DNA of 64,000 bases, from assembly GCA_028753945.1 (NCBI GenBank), contig JAPNXP010000001.1, positions 2,842,501-2,906,500 of the forward strand, written 5' to 3'. The notes beneath the pieces were generated by a model. That model worked only from the letters and a program-made list of their open reading frames with translations, had not been told where the DNA came from and made no database searches. Shown one piece after another: positions 11,488 to 22,979 of the stretch. The DNA is from Hexactinellida sp. DTS-2022. Taxonomy: Eukaryota > Porifera > Hexactinellida. Within the stretch, counting starts at the first letter, position 1; the number at the start of each line of letters is the position of its first letter. A program made the translations under genes and the position numbers.

Positions 11488-12364
11488 TAGAGCTCTACCG
11501 GATTAAAGATTCTCTACTCCGGCCGGATCCGGATATCCGGTGCTCAATTATCCGGTTGTCCGGCCGGATATCCGGCAAAATATCTATTTGACAAATGACA
11601 CCATAAAATCACATCAAGAACAAGTTCTCCTTATTCTTGATTAATTTGTACATATAAAAGCTTGTGTTTTTTAGGGAGGCTTCTAAATAATTTATGTGAT
11701 TCCATTGATACAGTATATGAATATACTTTCAATCGCATTCACCTTTGGTAAATATGATCTTTTCAATAACATATTTATTTTCGATTCCTAAATATTTTTG
11801 TTATCGCTTTTCCTATTAACTTGAAAGGTTGCATTTTTATCAATCCCAGCATGAGTTAAATTTGGCATTTTTCTCACTACATATCTAAGAACGATTCTTT
11901 CAGAGCACCCTGTAATGAATGTGATGCCAATACATATATCGGTGGTAAAAATCCTAAAATATATAGCACGTCACCACTGTGGAACCACATAAAACATTCA
12001 CATCTAGAAATTTACAAGAAAAAATACAATAAATGAAAATCCTCTTGTAGAAATTCACAACAAGGTGATCATTGTATTTTTCAATCAACTAGTTCTGCTA
12101 GTACACATTATCTAAATTCTACTCCAAGAATATCTTTACAAGAAATCCTGTACCAGACATTAGAACGACAGAAGAAATGGACAGTTAATGACCCTAGAGC
12201 TATGGAAATTCACTTTATATTCGGAGAGATAGTTATTCTTTAATTCATACACAAATACAATTGGGACCGTTATCCGGCCGGATAGTTGTTCATATCCGGT
12301 TCCGGCCGGTTATCCGGTAACTGGCCGGATACCGGATTAGAACCGGATATCCGGTACAGCCCTA
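11488..12364. mobile_element. hAT element, internally deleted, ATCCGG repeats
   Basis: TIRs TAGAGCTCTACCGGAT and, reversed, TAGGGCTGTACCGGAT. A perfect 8-bp duplication ATAGAAAG flanks it (11480-11487, 12365-12372). Both arms contain about ten CCGGATATCCGG-like units. The interior keeps part of a hAT transposase gene (11902-12240), so this is a deletion derivative of an autonomous element rather than a pure MITE. It is the best local link between the CCCGC/CCGG-type MITEs and a hAT source gene. Confidence 0.85.
11902..12240 (+). pseudogene. hAT transposase fragment with BED zinc finger
   Basis: The frame at 11902 gives a BED-type finger: C-x2-C at 11911-11922 (CNECDA), then SPLWNHIKHSH carrying the two His ligands. 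Stops and a shift follow. Downstream the sequence reads LERQKKWTVNDPRAMEIHF, matching the segment after the BED finger in many hAT transposases ('K W ..D PRA..IH'). The catalytic RNaseH-like domain and dimerisation region are deleted. BED fingers bind the subterminal repeats of hAT elements. By inference, the CCGGAT units in the arms were its binding sites. Confidence 0.7.
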
Positions 12365-12727
12365 ATAGAAAGTTACTAATGCTTCATTGCAGATTTTGAG
12401 AACACCGTTCTTGAGAATGACTTCTCTTTTGAATATTATGATATACATGGTTTAATTATATATATAATTAGATATCATAATAACATCTCAGTATAATTTG
12501 ATTATGGGATGTGGCTAACGGAAAATATACGATTCGGACAATAAATTCTTGCTGAGTCCCCCTCCTTCAAGGTGATGGGAAATATCGTATCCAAGCTCAT
12601 GCGGGTTAATTAGTGTTTTTTAATATAAAGTAGACATATTTAACTTCAATATAAACCAAATTCCAGATTCCCAAAAATTTGTCCACAGATATTTTATTTT
12701 AATATTAATTAATTAAATAAGATAAGT

Positions 12728-13451
12728 CAGGGGTCGGCAACCCTGCACGCGAAGTATTTCTCCACGGCACGCTAAGTGATTTTACTCAAACTCTTCCTTG
12801 TCGACGATTTTCAGTTTTCTCTGTTTTTTGCCAACCTGACACATTAGTTTTAACTCCAAAAAGTGTTATTACTTGTCATTAAATACATAAGACGGATGGA
12901 CAAAGATCATCATTGATAAATTGTCACATCCTGAAAAAAATTCCCCACAATGGGATGGAATTAGTAATAAGTAGAGAATAAGTGCTGAACTGTTTCAACG
13001 AGGTTTAAGCAGATACGACTGGAAAGAACTGATTAGTCGGGTTGGAGGTCAGTCATGAGAGGAAGAAAGTATCAGGCCAAAAATTCTCTGCATAAATGGT
13101 GCTAGAACCATTTTCCATGGAATATTGTTCCTTAGACCATTTTTCCATGTAATTAGGTCTCCGGAACTATTATTTCGGGTAATTTGCTCCGAGTTCCCAT
13201 TATTCCATGGAAAAATGGTCCTATGACCAAAATTCAATGAAATACTGGTCCCATCGTGGGACGAAAAATTTCATACCTGGACCATTTTCCATCGAATATT
13301 GGCCCACCGAACCAAATTTTCCGGTAAAATTGGACGGGGACAATTTTTCCAGTGACAGAACTATGAGGATTATATTTGGCACGGAAGGTCATAAATATGT
13401 TGACATTATAGGTAAACTGGCACACTTCATTCAAAAGGTTGCCGGCCCCTG
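12728..13451. mobile_element. hAT-type MITE (CAGGGGTCGGCAACC ends)
   Basis: TIRs CAGGGGTCGGCAACC and, reversed, CAGGGGCCGGCAACC, a classic hAT terminus. A perfect 8-bp duplication AGATAAGT flanks it (12720-12727, 13452-13459). The centre repeats CCATTTTCCATGGAATA in both orientations. Three overlapping ORFs there are repeat by-products. Confidence 0.85.
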
Positions 13452-13654
13452 AGATAAGTGATTCAATTAAAATTATTTCTTATGCATAACAAGGAAGCGT
13501 TTGAATTTCTTAACTCGAATCCAATGAGTTATGGATTACAATGAATTAGAATCTGACTAATATCAAACAATTCGGTGTCAATTTGATGAATTTTAAAGTT
13601 TAGCAGGGAGCTGAACTGTCGGCAAATTAGTGGAAACCTACTTTTTACATACTG

Positions 13655-14063
13655 ATATCTCAACAATATTGTCAGTACTAGGTTCTACTAGCTCTAAAAC
13701 CTAGGTGATGTAATATACTTACAAAATAGTTTCTAAATGCGGGAAAAGGCGCGACGTGGATCACTTAATAACTTTGAACCATATACTATATTAGGATTTT
13801 TGAAAAAATTATACCTTGTTCAAGAAATATAATCAATGGTCATGGGTGAACAATAAAAAATTTGTTAACAAACCTAAAGTATAATTTATGACAGAATTAA
13901 CATGACTTGTCTAGAACTACGTTTAGGAGAACTACGTACATCATTTTTGATAGTGCCATTCAGTTTGCAGCAACCGATAACCTATATGTCAATAATACTC
14001 CATTAGAGTCTATCTAGAATAGTTTTCCTATTTCCACTTACACCCCTGAAAATTTCCACTGTG
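13655..14063 (-). repeat. dispersed repeat family R, copy 1
   Basis: The reverse complement starts CACAGTGGAAATTTTCAGGG and aligns for about 400 bp with the copy at 19395-20250 and partly with 41585-41880. It contains the uninterrupted sequence TATTATTGACATATAGG (as CCTATATGTCAATAATA), which is the pre-insertion site of the hAT MITE at 19476-19909. The distal end is undefined. Confidence 0.7.
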
Positions 14064-14340
14064 AATACGTGTTCAGCTTACTTGTTTACCTATATTACCC
14101 GTTGAAATCTAACTTCTAGGTTGATTTTGAATTTCATTAATTTGTTTACCTATTTTGTGTGAATAACAACAACAAACATTCATATTATATATTTATAAAT
14201 GCGAAATTCGAAATCAGCATACTCGTTTTTCCCCCTATAACATTTGTTTAACTATTGTATAATTTGAAAATTAGTTTCTATCTCATATATAAATGCGGTT
14301 TCTATTTCCCCATCACATTAATACAATCTGGACAAAGGAA
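14064..14340 (-). repeat. Helitron-like dispersed repeat, partial copy
   Basis: It shares TTGTTTACCTATATTACCCG, the AACAACAACAAAC block, and the other terminal region (CCCATCAC..TACAATCTGGACAAA) with the copies at 16325-16730 and 46283-47396. The GAGCCCTTCGG end is missing. Confidence 0.5.
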
Positions 14341-14892
14341 ATTCGGGAAGGGTGTGTGAAATTGGAATTAATTGGGTGCGCAATGCGCACCCAGAGTATT
14401 TTTAATACTAAATTTGGTCTTTTTTTGGTAAATATGCTATTTTTGGTCTATTTGGGTGCGGGATTGTAAAATAAACATTTCCAAGGGTGCGCGGAGCTCT
14501 TACTCTTAGGGCTAGATCATGGGTTTTCAACCTGGGTCGCCCGAAGGGAATGGCGGACACATCGTCGCTGGAAATTTCTTGGCCGGAAATTTCGTCGCAT
14601 GGACATTTCGTCGCTGCATAGTTAACATCCGCTATTTCGAATGTCTGTTAATTCAAACTAATACCGAAGAATAAGTCCATTGGTTCATTAAGTTGTCGTT
14701 AATAGATCACTTTTACCAAAAGCCTAAAAATCCATTGTTAACAATTGTTTATAATTCACAATTAAATTCAAGTAAGCTTTGATGACAGTTGAAATCATAT
14801 AAATTAATAACAGAACCTAGGTTGTAGTTACTGGTGCACGTATATAAATACGTCAGATAATAGGATACATTATTAAATATTTCTTCGTAACA

Positions 14893-16292
14893 ATGGCAAC
14901 ATCTTTCAAAATCGAAATACTCAAGAGTACTAAAATTAAGAGAAAGCCTACATTGAAGGGTTTATTTATACTCTTAATAAATTTTCCCCACAATTATCAC
15001 ATTGTGTTTGTGAAAATCGTGGAACCTGTAAAGCACGCACATCCACAAATGATGCAAATGTTGTCAAAACTACAAGCGTTGCAAGTATACATTCCTCTCG
15101 TCACATGGACCAAATACCTCCAGAATTGAAATGATTAAACGCGTCACTAAAATGAAGACTCGAGCGGAAAACTCGGAAGAAAGTACTAGATTAATATTCG
15201 CAAGCTGGATTGAAACAATGACCGATTCAGCTAGTTCTAACCTAGCTAAATTTGATTCGCTTAAACGTACAATCCGTCATCATAAACCTGGTAAAGAAAA
15301 CTTAAATATTTCAACGTCTGCTGAAGATATAACTATCCCTGAAAAATTCAGAACAACATCGAAAGGAGAATCATTTTTATTATTTATTCAGGGATTGGCG
15401 ATATCAACAGAATATTAATTTTTGGTACACATCAAATGCTTTCACTTTTGCGAGTTTCGAGCAATTGGTTCGCAGATGGACATTCAAAGTAGTACCAAAT
15501 CAATTCTTTCAACTGTGCACCATTCATTGTGAAAAATATGGTTATATAACACCCTGTCTATATACACTCTTGATAAACAAAATGGAAACAACATACAGGA
15601 AATTATTCAGAATTTTAATTGACTTAGAACCAGCCCTAAATCCATCTCAAATCATGGTTGATTTTGAAAAAGCTGCCCTTAATGCATTAGAAGACAACTT
15701 CCTTGCTGTTATATCTGGTTGCTTTTTTCACTTTACGCAAAACATATACACGTACCGCCAAATTCAGGCAAACAAGCTATCTAGAAGATGAAGAATTCGC
15801 GATGCAGATGAAAATGTTACCGAGCCTAGCCTTTGTCCCGAAAATGATGTAATCGATTGTTTATTGATACTAATGGCTGATTTCCAGTATTCAGCATTAG
15901 ATATCGCTGAATATTTTTAGGTAAACTACCTAGGTCAAAGACTTCCTGACCAAAGCCGAAGACTACCACCTTTTCCAATAAGGAAATGGAATATGCACCA
16001 CAGGGTAACTTCAAAATTAGCAAGGACAAACAACGCAATCGAGGGATGACATAAGGCATTCAAATCAGGAATAAATTGTCATCATCCAGGTTTTTTGAAG
16101 CTACTAAGTCATCTACAACGGGAACAATCATTACAAGAGGCCATTTTAGTAAAGCGGGGTGCAGGCGAATGTCCAAATACCTCAAAACTTAGTGCAGCGA
16201 GAAATGAAAGAATTTTAAGTCTTGTCGCCAACTACGATAATAGAGAAACTCTCTCATATTTGCGAGGGATAGCTTACAACTTTCAACTCTAA
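14893..16292 (+). pseudogene. MULE transposase remnant
   Basis: An N-terminal FLYWCH-like region is readable in a shifted frame (YIEGFIYTLNKF, then CENRGTCKARTSTNDANV, about 14950-15060). Next come EKFRTTSKGESFLLF (about 15330) and WFADGH-like sequence before KVVPNQFFQLCTIH (about 15465-15530). ALNPSQIMVDFEKAALNALE (second Asp, about 15640-15690) and GCFFHFTQNIY follow. The last part is RLPDQSRRLPPFPIRKWN (about 15930-15990) and SHLQREQSLQEAI to the stop at 16292. Several frameshifts and stops break it. The block order matches the remnant at 6444-7794. Confidence 0.85.
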
Positions 16293-16324
16293 GAAGAATA
16301 GTTTACATTACAAAATCAGTAGTA

Positions 16325-16730
16325 CGGTATATCTATATTATTTCGATTGTTGTGTGTTTGTGTGTTTGTTTGTCCTGATTGTATTAAAGTGATGGGGGAA
16401 TAGAAACCGCATTTATATATGAGATATAAACTAATTTTTAAATGTTATAATAGGTAAACAAGTATGCTGAATTCGAATTTCGCAATTACAAATTTCTAAT
16501 ATGAATATTTGTTGTTATTGTAGTTGACACAAATAAGTAAACAAATTAATGAAAATTCAAAATAAATCCAGGAGTTAGCTTTTAACGGGTATTATAAGTA
16601 TATAACTATGACAAATATTACTAACTATGTAATCTATTGTTTAGTGAGGAGTAAGGCCGCGTAGCGGCCGTTAACATGAGGTGCGTAGCACCGATCTGTC
16701 GCAAAGCGACCGAGACCGAAGGGCTCGAAC
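16325..16730 (+). repeat. Helitron-like dispersed repeat, full-length copy
   Basis: It begins ATTATTTCGATTGTTGTGTG with a TGTTTGTTTGTCC tract and ends with hairpin-capable segments followed by CGAGACCGAAGGGCTCG. The ends match the copy at 46283-47396 in opposite orientation. A small 3' hairpin (GTCGC-aaa-GCGAC) near the end recalls Helitron/Helentron termini, but the canonical CTRR end is absent. It sits within the MULE at 14548-16970, past the transposase stop. Confidence 0.6.
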
Positions 16731-17493
16731 TTAATATTATTGTATTGACCTGCTAATTTAGCTTTCATTAAATCTTTTTATTCATTCAATATTAAACTTT
16801 CCAATCTAATATATGTTCATTTATATTCTATATGAATAATGGTCATCATACACTCAACATCCAGTAACTCGAAACTTTAGGACATATCAAAATCCGTTCA
16901 AGAAGTTTGAGTTAACGGACAGTCGATATAGCGGATGTTGACTATGCAGCGACGATGTGTCCGATTACCCGCCGAAGGTTTATAGGGGGGTCGCGTAAAG
17001 TTCCGAGAAATTTACATAAAATCGTCAAAATTTACCGAGATATAAGTCAAAACTTATTAAAATTATCTACATTGAAATGCGTATATTGTGTGGACATTGT
17101 GCATGTACTTAAAGTACAGTGCACATGTGTAATGTACACGCAATATTTACGCAATTAGCTTTCAGGGCATTCGCGATTATTTCTAATTATATAGCATTGT
17201 AGTTATCTCATAATTGTCAGAATATGCTTGAAACTTGAGGTGCATCGATTTAATTACACAATAGGAATACTATTACACATGAATAAAAACTTTTACATTA
17301 ACATTGTGGGGGGTCGCGAGCATTTCCACATCTGTAAAAGGGGTCGCATGGTACAAAAGGTTGAAACCCCCTGGGCTAGATGAAGGCCTGATCGGGAACT
17401 TTTGTCCCTATATCAAAAAAGTGTCCTTCTATCCAGGACTTTTTCTCCATATATGGGGGGATATAGGGACTTTTCTTAGGATATAAGGACATC

Positions 17494-17673
<180 letters not shown>

Positions 17674-17819
17674 GGAATATGTCGCTTTATCCAGTTCTTT
17701 TATTTTGACGAGGAAAAATCCTATTCTTTAAAACGCTCGCTGATAAAGGGATACTTTTTAGGATAAAGGGACAAAGACCTGCGCACACACACACACACAG
17801 TGTAGAAAATAGGGATAAT

Positions 17820-18728
17820 AGGCAAAAATTTCACAAGATTATTTAGTCAATTATTCTTTCCTTATTATACTTTAATATGAATGAATGAATAAATGCAATT
17901 TTGATCCATTAAATTGGTATCTGAGCCTAATAACATCAATTTCAAGTAAGTCTATTTTTGGGTAACAATTAAATTGGTGAAAAACCGCAAAAATATGTGC
18001 GAATTCAAATTGGCATAATATATTCATTTTGTTCATTTGTCAAATTTGAAGTAGTTTTCATGCTATAGTATACCATAGACTGAGAAATTACAAGGATTAC
18101 ATTCAGATTCGATTGTTTGTGGAAACAATTTTCTAACCAAAGTTCGTCTGTTTTTCCAATTTGGGATCTCTGAATTTTTGAAGTGTGAAGAGCGTTGCAT
18201 CTTTTGGTTGACACAATTTGACAAAAAAACGGCATAGTGTGGACTCAATCTATATATGTTTTATTTGACTTTAAATTCTTTTTTGACCCGCCCAAGACCG
18301 CCCAAAACAAATTTACATTTGGACGTGAAAAAAATCGGACTGATTTGTATTTTTTCGCATTGTGAACATTCAACACAATTGACTAATTAGCCTTGTAGTT
18401 TACAACAAACAATTATTTATCATAATTTAAATTCATATCGCTTTTATATATTAACAGATACTAGTGGCTACGGGTTAAAAAATAATTCAGAAGAGTATAT
18501 GGAAGCATGTAACAAATATATAAGGCCATTTCATCAAAAATTAGCTAGCAATACGTCATTTAAAGAGAATGTGCATGATACATCAGTCCGTATATAGGGT
18601 AATTGCTACCATGTACTTGTATAAAATGGTTTTAGGTATATAAAGATCCTTACAAACTGCGTACAAGACACATTATACATTAACTAACTTATGAAAAGCT
18701 ATCAATAAATGTCAATTTATAGTATATA
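17820..18728. other. AT-rich DNA without recognisable gene
   Basis: No supported coding or structured feature; short frames at 18005-18248 have no recognisable motif. Confidence 0.5.
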
Positions 18729-18912
18729 CAGTAGAACCTCGTTAATACGAACACCAACGGACGGTAAAAATGTGTTCGTTGTATCCAGAGTTGGTATAAA
18801 CCGGAGTAATACCAATTTAATAGCCACTATAGGGACCAAATTTTGTGGAACTATTTTTTCGTCTTATCCTGAAATTCGTATAAACCGTGTTCGTACTAAC
18901 GAGGTTCTACTG
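18729..18912. mobile_element. pogo/Tigger-type MITE (CAGTAGAACCTCGTTAATAC)
   Basis: A 184-bp element with TIRs CAGTAGAACCTCGTTAATAC ... GTACTAACGAGGTTCTACTG and TA flanks; textbook Tigger/pogo ends. An ORF across it is a by-product. Confidence 0.9.
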
Positions 18913-19394
18913 TAGTAACTGAATTATTTGTATTAGCCTCCTAGGTATAATGACTTTGTTCTTGTTTCCATAAAAAGTCAACGTAAGGTAGAGTAGCTAT
19001 TGCAGTGTCATACATAGGGCGTAGCCGCGAGATAAAGATTGGTATTATGTAACATGAGTCATCATAGGTAGGGCATTTTGGGACAATTTTGATTATGTTT
19101 AATAGAAAATACTGATTATGTGTAAATTATTGGTAGAACCATGGCTCTATCAAACTTACCGAAGCCTACGCACATGATACATGATCAATTTACTAATTAG
19201 CATAAAATATAGAGTGCTAAATATTTGATTATTATTGACCCATTTAAAAATATTAAAAATAAATGAATGATGATGTCATTTTCACATATTTCTAGTCGAG
19301 TTAGAAAAAAATTAAGAATATTTGTGGATTCTACGGAGTAGATTTCCTATCTGTACTAATGCAACTTTTATACGTAGCATTATCGTAAATACCT

Positions 19395-20250
19395 CACAGT
19401 GGAAATTTTCAGGGGTGTAAGTGGAAATAGGAAAATTATGCTAGATAGACTCTAATGAAGTATTATTGACATATACAGGGATGGAAACAGCCAAGCTGTT
19501 AACAGCCACTGGCGGTTAACAGCAAATGAAAATCGAAGCTGTTAACAGCTAGATGCTGACCAATGCAATAATTGAAATATTATTGTATACGGTAATTATT
19601 TAGATTCAAATTTCACCATTATGGAAATACGATATACAATTTGAATTTAATAAATTTTGAGTATAACTTTCTTTGCTTGTCACTTTTCCTTAATTTTTAC
19701 TGATACCATTATTGAATTTGAACAGCTTGAATTGGCTGTTAACAGCTCACATTGGCTGTCAACAACTTAAATTGGCGTTAATTAACAACTTAAAGGCGAT
19801 TAAATGCAGTTAAGGCCTAATGCCAATTTGGGACGAATTCTTAGCTGTTAACAGCGATGTGAACAGCAAACAGCCAAAATGGCTGTTAACAGCAGATTCA
19901 CCACCCCTGGACATATAGGTTATCGGTAGCTACAAACTGAAAAGCATTATCAAAAATGATGTACGTAGTCTCCTAAACGCAGTTCTAGACAATTCATGTT
20001 AATTCTGTCAATAATCATACTTTAGGTTTGTTAACAAATTGTTTATTGTTCACCCATGATTATTGATTATATTTCTTGAACAAGGTATATATTTTTCAAA
20101 AATCCTAATATATATGGTTCAAAGTTATTAAGTGACCCACGTCGCGCCTTTTCGCGCATTTAGAAACTTTTTTATAAGAATAATACATCACCTCGGTTTT
20201 AGAGCTAGTAGAACCCAGTTTTGACAATATTGTTGAGATCTCAGTTTTTA
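19395..20250 (+). repeat. dispersed repeat family R, copy 2 (interrupted)
   Basis: It starts CACAGTGGAAATTTTCAGGG and is collinear with the reverse complement of 13655-14063 once the hAT MITE at 19476-19909 is removed. The shared part runs through GGTTATCGGTAGC, the ACGTAGTCTCCTAAACGCAG block and CGTCGCGCCTTTTC to TGACAATATTGTTGAGAT. Function unknown. Confidence 0.7.
19476..19909. mobile_element. hAT MITE with GCTGTTAACAGC repeats
   Basis: Ends CAGGGATGGAAACAG and, reversed, CAGGGGTGGTGAATCTG, with perfect 8-bp duplication GACATATA (19468-19475, 19910-19917). Both arms repeat the palindromic unit GCTGTTAACAGC. Uninterrupted sites TTGACATATAGG exist in the sister repeats at about 13990 and 41660. 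A longer copy is at 46656-47288. Confidence 0.92.
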
Positions 20251-21163
20251 AGTTATTATCTCTAGGAGTGTGCGAATTATGTGTGATTATTGAACCAAGA
20301 AAATATTTGTCATGAACATATTCGCCAAATTAAATATGAACTATTGGAATAAATTTGAAAATTACACATCACAGACGTGCAGAAAAATAAGTATTAAGCC
20401 CTCTTTGGGGGATTCTATGTCTTATTAAATTTGATCGGCAAAATATATTTACAGTGTTTTTATCCAAAGTCCCACCTAGCAAGTAGGTGTCTAAGGTAAG
20501 TACTATGTGGATCGGAAAAACGAATTGGAATTTAGGCCAAATCAGAGCTAAGAGATTAATATTTTTGAAAATCAGAGTTGACATTAATACTAACATTGAC
20601 AAATTATCTAAGTGTGATTAGTTTCTGAATTATTAACTTAAATTATTTCTTCCCTTTTTTGAAATTAACAACGAACTTGACACGAATGTAAATTGATGAA
20701 ATACGAATGAGCGAATGTTTCATTAACTCATCAATCGAAAGAAAAAATCTTAAAATGTAGAAAACACATGTGCACTAAATCAAATGAATCTCCAAATATA
20801 CAGAATTAGTATCCTACTAGATTATGTAGCTTGGGGCATGGGCTAGAGGGGTAATGAAAAAGCGAAACAAGAAACTGTTTGAGAACGTATATATCCTTTT
20901 GCAAGAATTGAATTGTATTGGACAATTAACATAGTGACAGTCGCTGACAGATTAAATGATTGTCAAGCGTAGAGTGCCAAATAGTGATCACAAATGAAAA
21001 CAATTGATTTCCAATTACGGTACTCTGAATATAGTCTAATTTTCTCAACGCGACCACCTTCACCTTTTGAAAGGCCTTAAAACTGTCTATAACGGCCTCT
21101 ATCTGCTTAGAGCTGTATTTTCACAACGCTTACTATTCAGAATGGCCTTTTCGGTAGTTACTA
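20251..21163. other. AT-rich DNA without recognisable gene
   Basis: No supported gene; a 77-codon reverse frame at 20369-20602 has no recognised motif. Confidence 0.45.
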
Positions 21164-21326
21164 CAGTGAACCCTCGTTATAACAAAGTCTTGAGACCTGT
21201 AAATTCCTTCGGAAGTTCGTTATAAGCGGTCAATAATTAATGCATTCAATGCTCTGGGGGAAATATTCATTTCGTTATAAGTGGTGATTTCGTTATATCC
21301 GACTTGGGTATAACGGGAGTTTACTG
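21164..21326. mobile_element. pogo/Tigger-type MITE (CAGTGAACCCTCGTTATAAC)
   Basis: TIRs CAGTGAACCCTCGTTATAAC and, reversed, CAGTAAACTCCCGTTATACC, with TA on both sides. Internal TTCGTTATAAG copies repeat the TIR core. Confidence 0.85.
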
Positions 21327-21362
21327 TACCGGTAATAAACCAGTAATTTACAATAGGCGATA

Positions 21363-21879
21363 AAGTAGAACCCCGCGTATCGAGGCATGCGCGTATCGGG
21401 CAGTCGGTTGGGAATTTGTATTTTTTCCAATAATTAATACCCCCGCGTATCGGGGCGCCATTCACTTATTGGGGCACTCCACCGAAGATTATTTCTCTTG
21501 AGTAACATTTACTTTTGAGCAGCTTAGTATTCTTTGTAATGACCGGAAAGCGTCACCCACTTACGCTAGAGACTCGTGCTGAGTTAATCGGGGGTGTTTT
21601 TCAAAAAAAGAAAATTCCATGAATATCATAGATTTGTAACTCCTAGTGTAGGTAAAGTACGTATAATGTGAAATTGTAATGTGTAGTACTGCTTAAATAT
21701 CAGCCTTAACTTAACTCTAGGTTTTGACTATATGTGTATGATTTGTTGTGTAGGTGCTAACTTAATTGTTTTAACCAAACATATTGGAGTTCTCTTAGAA
21801 CCCCGCATATCGGGGCACTCCCTCGTATCGGGGCGCTGAGCGCTTGGACGGAGGTGCCCCGATACGCGGGGTTCCACTG
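21363..21879. mobile_element. pogo/Tigger element with residual transposase start
   Basis: Left end AAGTAGAACCCCGCGTATCG (first base mutated from C) and right end, reversed, CAGTGGAACCCCGCGTATCG; TA flanks. Further inverted copies of CCCGCGTATCGGGGC lie inside. At 517 bp it is longer than the other pogo MITEs and keeps the beginning of a transposase gene (21539-21622), so it is a deletion derivative of an autonomous pogo element. Confidence 0.85.
21539..21622 (+). pseudogene. pogo transposase N-terminal fragment
   Basis: ATG at 21539 opens a 27-codon frame, MTGKRHPLTLETRAELIGG then VFQKKKIP, ending in TGA. The K-R-x-x-L-T-L-E-x-R-x-x-L-I pattern is the start of the CENP-B/pogo N-terminal helix-turn-helix. 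The rest of the gene is deleted. It is short, but its location inside pogo-type TIRs supports the reading. Confidence 0.6.
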
Positions 21880-22676
21880 TATTATAATAGAGGACTTTTA
21901 CAATCCATTTTACTGGATTGTACCAGTATCACCCATAATTTTGGCCACTAAATGTCAATAATAATCGTCAGCTATTAATCGAGTAAATACGGTATTTCAA
22001 AGTAGATAATTTACCTCAGTGGAACAGGTAGCCAAGCAACGAGCATCCAAATATATTGCTTCAAAATCAGAAATGTTTCCATTAGCATTTCTTGCAATAA
22101 GAACAATGCAAGTATATAGAAGAAAACCAATGAACTTAGGTGCAAATATCATTCAACTGTAGAGAGAAATTGATAATACTATCAGAAGAGTACTGTTCTG
22201 AGTGCAAATGCATACTCTCACAACTATAAATATAATTCAGACATTGATATTCCTTGTAACATGATATGACTAAGTAGATGAACTGTATTAAATACAATAT
22301 AAATATGCAGGGCCGTGCGAGCCTATTGATACCTGCCCAGGTCAAACCTAACTAGAGTAAGCATCATTGCTACCCATGGTAAAAAAATTATTCTATTAAT
22401 AACGCACAGTAATTTTGATAAATGATATGATCTGAAATATATCTTTCACACAAATGTTAACCGTAGACTGCCGGGCTGATTTTCCGTAAAATTGTATACA
22501 CTGCAGTTCTTTGAATTTTATATTTAGAACATAGAAATTTTCAATCCAACATGAGCACATATGATCATGCTACATCCGAATTTTCACGAAATTTAAATAA
22601 TTTTATCGATCTGTTTTCAAACTGTTACAAAGTGTATCAGTTAGGCAGTGTACGGTTAAATGAATTTATATATATA

Positions 22677-22881
22677 TAGTAGAGCCTCTGAACAACGGAC
22701 ACCTTGGGACAAGAACCGTTGTCCGTTATTTAGAGGTCGTCCGCTATTTAGAGGTTGCTTTTCTATTAGACATATGCTAAATAAATAAATCCGTGCCACG
22801 AGGGTTGTCCGTTATTTAGAGGTTGTCCGTTATTTAGAGGTTGTCCGCTATTTGGAGTGTCCGTTATGGGAGGCTCCACTG
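22677..22881. mobile_element. pogo/Tigger-type MITE (AGTAGAGCCTCTGAACAACG)
   Basis: TIRs TAGTAGAGCCTCTGAACAAC and, reversed, CAGTGGAGCCTCCCATAACG, with TA flanks. The centre holds several copies of TTGTCCGTTATTTAGAGG in the same orientation, a direct subterminal repeat. Confidence 0.85.
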
Positions 22882-22979
22882 TACATATATTCATAATTAA
22901 TCACATTTATTTACGTGTATTATATTCTATATTCCATTTATAGGGAATAGAATACATTTTATAATATTTAGAATTATCA

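Larger units (their letters stand above)
14548..16970 (+). mobile_element. MULE with long TIRs
   Basis: Left TIR GGCGGACACATCGTCGCTG ... CATAGTTAACATCCGCTAT and right TIR (reverse complement) TCGGACACATCGTCGCTGCATAGTCAACATCCGCTAT give an inverted repeat of about 100 bp with an extra insertion on the left. Outside both ends the host reads GCCCGAAGG / GCCGAAGGT, compatible with a 9-bp MULE duplication after small changes. It encloses the transposase remnant at 14893-16292. Confidence 0.75.
14518..17373. mobile_element. Charlie-type hAT element split by a MULE
   Basis: Ends CATGGGTTTTCAACCTGGGT and, reversed, CAGGGGGTTTCAACC, with a perfect 8-bp duplication GGCTAGAT (14510-14517, 17374-17381). 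Only a few dozen bases of the left arm precede the MULE; about 400 bp of the original element follow it (16971-17373), with GGGGTCGC repeats. No hAT transposase is left. Confidence 0.8.

Noticed and set aside
13049-13452. Three overlapping ORFs on both strands
   Set aside because: By-products of inverted CCATTTTCCATGGAATA repeats in the hAT MITE at 12728-13451.
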